DNA of 64,000 nucleotides from UMGS1590 sp963558655 (GTDB lineage Bacteria; Bacillota; Peptococcia; Peptococcales; Peptococcaceae): positions 1 to 64,000 of the forward strand of contig CAUWHJ010000013.1 of the NCBI GenBank assembly GCA_963558655.1, written 5' to 3'. The position numbers and the translations under genes are program-made. Each line of letters starts with the position of its first letter. Position 1 is the stretch's first letter. Below, in pieces: positions 58,752-64,000 of the stretch. The notes under the pieces were generated by a model. That model worked only from the letters and a program-made list of their open reading frames with translations, was not told where the DNA came from and did no database searches.

Positions 58752-59499
58752 GCCGGCAGCGGATTTGGAATGGACGGATTTGGCGTTGAACGGCTGGGGG
58801 CTGTATCAGCGGCGCGGCGGCTTGCGCTTTTCGATTGATGCCGTGCTTTTGGCGCATTTCGTTCAGAAAGCGGCGCATGGGCAAGTGCTTGATGCCTGCA
58901 CGGGAACGGGGATTATCGCCTTTATTTTGGCATCACGCTTTCCTGGGGCGCAGATTACGGGCATTGACATTCAGCCGCAGCTGATTGATACGGCGCTTGC
59001 CAGCCGTGAGAGAAACGGCATTGCGCCAGAGCATCTCGCCTTCTTCGTTCAGGATATGCGCGAGAAGAACTGTGCGCTGTTCCGCCAGTTTGATGTGATG
59101 ACGTGCAATCCGCCGTTTTTCAAGGTGGGGCATGGTGCAGCTAATCCCGATGAAGAAACAGACCTTGCCCGTCACGAACGCACCTGCAATTTGGAGGACG
59201 TGTTCCGTTTTGCCAGCTATGTGCTGCGGGAACGGGGGCGGCTTGCGCTGATTCATCGTGCCGCCCGTGCGGACGAGGTGTTGGATTGTGCCCGTGCGTA
59301 CAAGTGCAAGCCCACCCGCTTGCAGCCTGTGTATGCCCGCAGCGGTGAAGCGGCAAAGCTCTTTCTTTTGGAATGTTGCTATCTGGGGCGGCAAGACCTT
59401 GTTCTTGAAGAACCGCTCTATATTTATGACGACGCGGGCTGCTACCGCCCAACCATTCAATCGTGGTATGAGGCTGGCGACAGTTCGCCACACAGCTAA
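58723..59499 (+). CDS. trmN6: tRNA1(Val) (adenine-37 N6)-methyltransferase
   Basis: A 258-residue SAM-dependent methyltransferase. It has VLDACTGTGIIAFILASR and the catalytic NPPFF, with a start block GGLRFSIDAVLLAHF typical of TrmN6/YabB. The ATG at 58723 overlaps ricT by 29 bases and has a weak GGAATAAGAG. The last 60 bases are duplicated just downstream. Confidence 0.9.
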   Translation: MATVNHRISEPAADLEWTDLALNGWGLYQRRGGLRFSIDAVLLAHFVQKAAHGQVLDACTGTGIIAFILASRFPGAQITGIDIQPQLIDTALASRERNGIAPEHLAFFVQDMREKNCALFRQFDVMTCNPPFFKVGHGAANPDEETDLARHERTCNLEDVFRFASYVLRERGRLALIHRAARADEVLDCARAYKCKPTRLQPVYARSGEAAKLFLLECCYLGRQDLVLEEPLYIYDDAGCYRPTIQSWYEAGDSSPHS

Positions 59500-59504
59500 A
59501 GCAA
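59431..59504. repeat. 74-bp direct repeat, copy 1 (3' end of trmN6)
   Basis: Matches 59530-59603 with a few mismatches, 99 bases offset. Confidence 0.9.
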
Positions 59505-59529
59505 GGGGACACAGCTAGTCCTTTAGGGC

Positions 59530-59603
59530 GACGCGGGCTGCTACCGCCCAACCATTCAATCATGGTACGAGGGCAGCGACAGTTCGCCACGCAGCTAAAG
59601 CAA
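59530..59603. repeat. 74-bp direct repeat, copy 2 (gene fragment)
   Basis: Repeats the last codons and stop of trmN6 without a start, then leads into the RBS of rsmI. Confidence 0.9.
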
Positions 59604-59615
59604 AGGAGAGTATCT

Positions 59616-60494
59616 ATGGAAGAACAAACCATGCACACAGAAGGTATGCTCTATCTCTGTGCAACGCCCATCGGCAATCTGGAGGACATCACGTTGCGGG
59701 TGCTCAGGGTGCTTAACGAGGCCGATGTCATCTATTGTGAGGACACACGCAACACCTTGAAACTGCTGCGTCATTTCGAGATTGCAAAGCCTCTGGCCAG
59801 CTACCACGACCATTCGCCGCAGGCACAGGCAGAGAAGATTGCCGCACAGGTGCGTGAAGGCAAGCAGGTAGCGTTGGTGAGCGATGCCGGTATGCCGGTG
59901 ATTTCCGACCCGGGCTTTGATTTGGTCAATCTTTTTCGCCGTGAGGGCTTGCCCTACACCGTGCTGCCTGGGGCAAGCGCAGGGCTGACAGCCCTGGTGC
60001 TTTCCGGTTTAGCGAGCGACCGTTTTATTTTTGAAGGCTTTCTGCCACGCAAGAAAAAAGATTTGGAAGCACGCCTGAGCTTGTTGGACAAAGAAACCGC
60101 CACCGCCCTTATCTACGAATCGCCGCACCGCCTGAACGCCACCCTCGACACCTTCGCCAAGCGTTGGCCGGAGCGTGAGTGTGCCGCCGTGCGTGAAATC
60201 AGCAAGCGTTTTGAAGAAACCGTGCGTGGCACCACCGAGGACGTTCAAGCCCATTTCCAAAGCCACGAACCACGCGGCGAATTTGTGCTGGTGCTTGCCG
60301 GTGCCAGCAGCCAGGCGCAGGAAGAAAACAGCTTGGAAGCGGCGCTTGCCTTGGCGCGTGCGTGTTTGGCAGAGGGTGCCAGCACCAATCAGGCGGCCAA
60401 AGAAGCCGCTGCCAAAACCGGCATCGCCAAACGCAGCATTTATCAAGCCCTCCTTGAAGAGGCAGCATCTCTCGGAAAGAAGGTTTCGCCGTGA
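59616..60494 (+). CDS. rsmI: 16S rRNA (cytidine-1402 2'-O)-methyltransferase
   Basis: A 292-residue tetrapyrrole-methylase-fold enzyme with LYLCATPIGNLEDITLR, EDTRNTLKLL, VSDAGMPVISDPG and LIYESPHRL. It methylates C1402 of 16S rRNA. The ATG at 59616 follows AAAGGAGAG. The stop overlaps the next GTG start. Confidence 0.95.
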   Translation: MEEQTMHTEGMLYLCATPIGNLEDITLRVLRVLNEADVIYCEDTRNTLKLLRHFEIAKPLASYHDHSPQAQAEKIAAQVREGKQVALVSDAGMPVISDPGFDLVNLFRREGLPYTVLPGASAGLTALVLSGLASDRFIFEGFLPRKKKDLEARLSLLDKETATALIYESPHRLNATLDTFAKRWPERECAAVREISKRFEETVRGTTEDVQAHFQSHEPRGEFVLVLAGASSQAQEENSLEAALALARACLAEGASTNQAAKEAAAKTGIAKRSIYQALLEEAASLGKKVSP

Positions 60495-61054
60495 AGCGCA
60501 TCAGCAAATTACTTTATGTTCTCGCTGGGCTTGTGCTCATTGCCTATGCCTTGGCGAGCTATTATCTCATGTTCTGGGGTATGGTGCCGAGCTGGCTTTC
60601 GCCTTATCAGTTCACCGTGTTGGTGCTCATTGGCATCGCTCTCACTGTTCTTATCGGGCTGTTTCTGTTTGCCAAAGGGCTTTTCAGCCGCAGACGCCTG
60701 CCTGCCCTGTTTAGCGAGCAGGAGGACGGCGGCAGCGTTTATGTCACGCAAAAAGCATTACGCAACATCACCTACATCACCATTGAACGTTTTGAGGGTA
60801 TTCTTGAGGATCGTGTGCGCGTGCGTGTACTTGCTGGCAAGCCTGCCAGCTATCGGGTGAAAATATGGTTGGGCATTGCCGAATACTCCGAGCTGCCCGC
60901 CCGCCACGACGCCATTCGCCAGGCGGTTGCAGACGCGCTGTACCGCTGCACCGGTGTGAAGGCGAGCCGTGTGGATCTTGTTTTTTACACCGCCCGCACC
61001 AAAGACGCCCACAACATTCCTGCTGATACCGCCGAAGGAGGTCAATCCGCATGA
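60491..61054 (+). CDS. amaP: AmaP-like alkaline shock membrane anchor
   Basis: A 187-residue protein with two N-terminal helices (about 6-32 and 42-66) and a C-terminal region similar to Asp23 (residues about 80-165). AmaP anchors Asp23 at the membrane in staphylococci. Start GTG, overlapping rsmI by four bases. It is followed by DUF2273 and Asp23 genes, the standard trio. Confidence 0.85.
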   Translation: MKRISKLLYVLAGLVLIAYALASYYLMFWGMVPSWLSPYQFTVLVLIGIALTVLIGLFLFAKGLFSRRRLPALFSEQEDGGSVYVTQKALRNITYITIERFEGILEDRVRVRVLAGKPASYRVKIWLGIAEYSELPARHDAIRQAVADALYRCTGVKASRVDLVFYTARTKDAHNIPADTAEGGQSA

Positions 61055-61422
61055 GCCAATCCAACGATGCCCCTTGGTGGGACCCTGATGCAAAAACCGA
61101 CGACACAGCGGCAGAAGCCATCGACACACCGCCGGAAGCGCCGCCAGAAGAACCTGTCGGTACACCGCGCCGTTTGAATGGCATCAACCTTCTGAGTGAT
61201 TGGATTGCTGCCAACCGCCATGCTGCCCTGTATATGCTCATCGGCTTTGTGCTCGCCCTTTGCATCATCTGCTTTGGTTTCGAGCGCACGCTTTTGGTGG
61301 CGTGCCTGGTACTGGCAGGCTACCTTCTTGGCAGTTGGCGTGACGGCAACCCACGTATCAGACACCACCTTACCAAATTTTACGAGCGCTGGATTAAAGA
61401 CAATCCGTTTTTTAACGACTGA
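61051..61422 (+). CDS. DUF2273 family membrane protein
   Basis: A 123-residue protein with an acidic Pro-rich N-terminus (1-40) that is longer than usual, two hydrophobic segments (about 58-75 and 78-96), and the GYLLGSWRDGNPRIRH end of DUF2273. The function is unknown, but it is a fixed partner of AmaP and Asp23. ATGA overlap with amaP. Confidence 0.85.
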   Translation: MSQSNDAPWWDPDAKTDDTAAEAIDTPPEAPPEEPVGTPRRLNGINLLSDWIAANRHAALYMLIGFVLALCIICFGFERTLLVACLVLAGYLLGSWRDGNPRIRHHLTKFYERWIKDNPFFND

Positions 61423-61455
61423 TGCTTTGTATATGTGCAGAAAGGACTTGATACT

Positions 61456-61872
61456 ATGAGTGACTACACCCCACAATCTCCAGTTGAACACCACGACAGC
61501 CTTGTGATTGATGATGCTGTCATCGAAAAAATCACTGCTGTTGTCGCTCGCAACACCGAAGGCATTCTTGATATGAAAGGCTCGCTGATGAGCGGCTTCG
61601 CCTCCAGCATTGGCGCTACTGCCAAAGCCTCCAAAGGCATCACCGCCTCGGTTGATGGAGCGGCTGCTTCCATCGAAATCAAGGCGATTCTCGAATACGG
61701 CGCCAGCGCACCGGCTATTTTTGAGCGCATTAAAACCGTGGTGCGTGAACAGGTAAAAGCCATGACCGGTTTAGAGGTGCGTGACATCAACTTCCGTGTG
61801 GTCAACATCATGACACGGGACGAATTTGAACGCGACAGCAAAAAAGCTGCCGCTCAGCAAGCACAAAGCTGA
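61456..61872 (+). CDS. asp23: Asp23/Gls24 family envelope stress protein
   Basis: A 138-residue Asp23 protein: SLVIDDAVIEKITAVVARNTEGIL, a central SVDGAAASIEIKAILEYGASAP and VNFRVVNI-like end (DINFRVVNIM). It is cytoplasmic and membrane-associated through AmaP, and often abundant under envelope stress. The ATG at 61456 follows AAAGGACTTG; a seven-codon longer frame has no RBS. Confidence 0.92.
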   Translation: MSDYTPQSPVEHHDSLVIDDAVIEKITAVVARNTEGILDMKGSLMSGFASSIGATAKASKGITASVDGAAASIEIKAILEYGASAPAIFERIKTVVREQVKAMTGLEVRDINFRVVNIMTRDEFERDSKKAAAQQAQS

Positions 61873-61884
61873 ACGGCAGCCAAC

Positions 61885-61916
61885 CCCGTCTCCATGCGTG
61901 AGGCGGGGATTTTTCT
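61885..61916 (+). terminator. Terminator of the amaP-asp23 operon
   Basis: CCCCG(T)CT and AG(G)CGGGG pair, followed by ATTTTTC. Confidence 0.85.
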
Positions 61917-62018
61917 TGGGCACAGGAAAAACTTTACACAAACTTCATCTCAATTCTGTAACGTTCTCAACAATTTTGTGCTAAGATAGCGAAAGACATG
62001 AAAAGGAGTGTGAACCAT

Positions 62019-62675
62019 TTGAAAATAAGTTTTGAAGACATCAAAAACAATAAAACCATTCGTGTGTACATTGAAAAAGCCGACCGCAGCCTGATGGGCA
62101 TGGGATTTACCGAGCATAGCTTCGCCCATGTGACTCACGTTTCCTCGGTGGCTGGAAAAATCCTCAAGGCGCTGGGTTACAGCAAGCACGATATTGAAAT
62201 TGCACGCATAGCGGGCTTTATGCACGACATTGGCAACGTGGTCAACCGCCACGACCATGCACAAACAGGCGCGCTTATGGCACTGCGTATTTTAGACGAC
62301 ATGGGCATGAAACCGGAGGACATTGCTTCTGTCATCACCGCTATTGGCAACCATGACGAGCCAAACGCCTACCCTGTCGATGCTGTTACCGCCGCCATCA
62401 TCATTGCCGACAAAACCGACGTGCGCCAGTCTCGTGTACGCAACAAAGACAGCGCCACCTTCGACAAACATGACCGCGTCAACTACGCCGTGAAAGAAAG
62501 CGTTGTTAAAGTGGACGACCACCAAATTCGCTGCTCGCTTAAGCTCGACAAGAGCGTGTGCTCGGTGATGGATTACTTTGAAATCTTTCTGGAACGTATG
62601 ATTCTTTGCCGCAAAGCCGCCGAACAACTTGGCTGCGAATTTGCCCTTGTTATCAACAAAGAACGTGTCATCTAA
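62019..62675 (+). CDS. HD domain phosphohydrolase
   Basis: A 218-residue HD protein with the metal-binding pair H69-D70 in FMHDIGN, preceded by H37/H40 (FAHVTH), and a further H near 119 (GNHDEPNA). It is expected to remove phosphate from a nucleotide-type substrate, not known here. The TTG at 62019 lies ten bases after AGGAG; the ATG at 61998 lacks an RBS. The gene stands alone with a terminator at 62676-62716. Confidence 0.82.
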   Translation: MKISFEDIKNNKTIRVYIEKADRSLMGMGFTEHSFAHVTHVSSVAGKILKALGYSKHDIEIARIAGFMHDIGNVVNRHDHAQTGALMALRILDDMGMKPEDIASVITAIGNHDEPNAYPVDAVTAAIIIADKTDVRQSRVRNKDSATFDKHDRVNYAVKESVVKVDDHQIRCSLKLDKSVCSVMDYFEIFLERMILCRKAAEQLGCEFALVINKERVI

Positions 62676-62717
62676 AAAACGCTGGCCGCCTTTTCGCAAA
62701 GGCTCCAGCGTTTTTTT
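62676..62717 (+). terminator. Terminator of the HD gene
   Basis: AAAACGCTGG and CCAGCGTTTT with an inner GCC/GGC, T-run following. Confidence 0.85.
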
Positions 62718-62759
62718 GCGCCCTTTTTCAGGTGGTTTTCGCATCTGTTTTTAGGCAAC

Positions 62760-62793
62760 AAAAAAGCGCAAGGTGTTCGCCTTGCGCTTTTGA
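62760..62793 (-). terminator. Terminator of gdhA
   Basis: AAAAGCGCAAGG and CCTTGCGCTTTT pair around six bases; it can act on both strands. Confidence 0.85.
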
Positions 62794-62811
62794 ATGTTTA
62801 GCATTGCGTCA

Positions 62812-64000
62812 TTAGATGATGCCCTGTTCCATCATAGCTTCAGCAACTTTGAGGAAGCCAGCGATGTTAGCACCAGCAACGAGGTTGTAGCCGAAGCCAT
62901 ATTCTTCAGCTGCAGCAGCTGCGTTGTCATGGATGGTCTTCATGATTGCACGAAGTTTGCCATCAACTTCTTCTTCAGTCCAGAAGAGACGTTCGCTGTT
63001 CTGGCTCATTTCGAGAGCAGATACACCTACGCCACCAGCGTTAACGGCTTTGGAAGGAGCCATGATGATGTCATTTTCCTGGATGTATTCCATAGCATCG
63101 TTGGTGGTTGGCATGTTAGCAACTTCGATGTAGTATTTTACGCCGTTAGCAACGATCTTCTTAGCTTCGTCCATGTTAACGTCGTTCTGGGTAGCGGATG
63201 GCATAGCGATGTCAACCTTAACGCCCCATGGTTTTTCGCCTGGGTAGAAAGGAACACCGAACTTGTCAGCGTAATCCTGAACTTTGTCGCGGCCGGAAGC
63301 ACGCATTTCGAGCAGGTAAGAAATCTTTTCAGGGGTGGTGATACCTTCTTCATCGTAGATGTAGCCGTCTGGACCGGAGAGGGTAACAACCTTAGCGCCT
63401 GCTTCAGCCATCTTGGTGCAAACGCCCCAAGCAACGTTACCGAAACCGGATACGGAAACGGTCTTGCCTTCGAGGGTGTCACCGCAATGTTTCATAACAG
63501 CATCAGCGAAGTAAACAGCACCGAAACCGGTAGCTTCTGGACGGATCAGGGAACCACCATAGCTCATGCCTTTACCAGTGAGAACGCCGTTTTCGAAGGC
63601 GCCACGGATGCGGCGATACTGGCCATAGAGGTAACCGATTTCACGGCCGCCAACACCGATGTCACCAGCAGGAACGTCGACGTCTGGACCAATGTGACGA
63701 TAGAGTTCGGTCATGAAAGCCTGGCAGAAGCGCATGATTTCGCCATCGCTCTTACCACGTGGGTCGAAGTCAGAACCACCCTTGCCGCCGCCGATTGGCA
63801 GACCGGTCAGAGCGTTTTTGAAGATCTGTTCAAAGCCCAGGAACTTGATGATACCGATGTATACGGATGGGTGGAAACGGAGACCGCCTTTGTAAGGCCC
63901 GATTGCGCCATTGAACTGTACGCGATAACCGCGGTTGACTTGAACTTCGCCTTTGTCGTCAACCCAGGTCACACGGAAGCTGATCTGACGTTCAGGTTCG
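62812..64000 (-). CDS. gdhA: Glutamate dehydrogenase (5' end outside the window)
   Basis: The visible 396 codons run open to the window edge, so the true start lies beyond 64000. The sequence is of the hexameric NADP(H)-type: GYRVQFNGAIGPYKGGLRFHP, the catalytic-lysine block PIGGGKGGSDFDP, VSGFGNVAWGV for the nucleotide and APSKAVNAGGVGVSALEM. It interconverts glutamate and 2-oxoglutarate plus ammonia. About 50 residues are missing at the start compared with the usual 445. Confidence 0.97.
   Translation of the reverse strand, partial: EPERQISFRVTWVDDKGEVQVNRGYRVQFNGAIGPYKGGLRFHPSVYIGIIKFLGFEQIFKNALTGLPIGGGKGGSDFDPRGKSDGEIMRFCQAFMTELYRHIGPDVDVPAGDIGVGGREIGYLYGQYRRIRGAFENGVLTGKGMSYGGSLIRPEATGFGAVYFADAVMKHCGDTLEGKTVSVSGFGNVAWGVCTKMAEAGAKVVTLSGPDGYIYDEEGITTPEKISYLLEMRASGRDKVQDYADKFGVPFYPGEKPWGVKVDIAMPSATQNDVNMDEAKKIVANGVKYYIEVANMPTTNDAMEYIQENDIIMAPSKAVNAGGVGVSALEMSQNSERLFWTEEEVDGKLRAIMKTIHDNAAAAAEEYGFGYNLVAGANIAGFLKVAEAMMEQGII

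Overview
The window is about 64 kb around a chromosomal replication origin of a low-to-mid GC Gram-positive bacterium, most likely an anaerobic member of class Clostridia. The support is dnaA/dnaN/recF flanked by DnaA boxes, four perfect parS sites ahead of parA/parB, an SCIFF peptide gene (a Clostridia hallmark), S-layer homology and copper-amine-oxidase-N style secreted proteins, an AmaP/DUF2273/Asp23 locus, and strong Gram-positive RBSs throughout. No rRNA, tRNA, CRISPR array, transposase or integrase was seen. I do not assign a genus.

Layout. 0-4.3 kb: a MalY/PatB lyase, then a small phage-like or cell-lysis-like operon (sigma-like protein, DUF1659, DUF2922, Zn amidase, DUF2335-like membrane protein) and a second phage-type regulator. 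4.4-12.1 kb: a lipoprotein and two LytTR/GHKL two-component loci, each next to one of two nearly identical secreted proteins; one kinase is a truncated chimera left by a collapsed tandem duplication. 12.2-14.1 kb: a small DUF523/ferredoxin operon and a PepSY protein. 14.2-27.3 kb: the origin region. jag-yidC-yidD-rnpA-rpmH, a DMT transporter and recF-dnaN-dnaA lie on the minus strand; mnmE-mnmG-rsmG lie on the plus strand. DnaA-box clusters occur in the dnaN-dnaA gap, in the dnaA-mnmE gap and again after rsmG.

27.3-48 kb is accessory: a GNAT protein, a Gdx/SugE exporter with an attenuator-like leader, an orphan SCIFF gene, an MFS exporter, a GntR-ABC operon with its operator, three secreted peptidoglycan hydrolases with a shared leader (two start at TTG), a degraded type III toxin-antitoxin locus, a frameshifted BrnQ carrier, an AAC(6')-like acetyltransferase, an M18 aminopeptidase, a threonine aldolase-like enzyme, a (ACGC)14 microsatellite inside a well-signalled mini-ORF, and a frameshifted SLH surface protein. 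48-64 kb: parA-parB, then housekeeping operons (BaiN-like oxidoreductase, CvpA, YhcC-like radical SAM, MscS, DUF951; Orn/Lys/Arg decarboxylase, holB, ricT, trmN6, rsmI; amaP-DUF2273-asp23; an HD phosphohydrolase; and gdhA, cut by the window end).

Most notable: (1) tandem 46-bp repeats, a terminator and a ToxN/AbiQ (CptN-like) reading frame broken by one in-frame amber codon, which looks like a decayed type III toxin-antitoxin system; (2) duplication and collapse of the LytTR/GHKL locus, with LytTR-box pairs in front of each secreted paralogue; (3) the tetranucleotide-repeat mini-gene; (4) an origin whose rpmH-jag block has been displaced from mnmE. Frameshifts and stops are taken from the sequence as given; sequencing error cannot be excluded.
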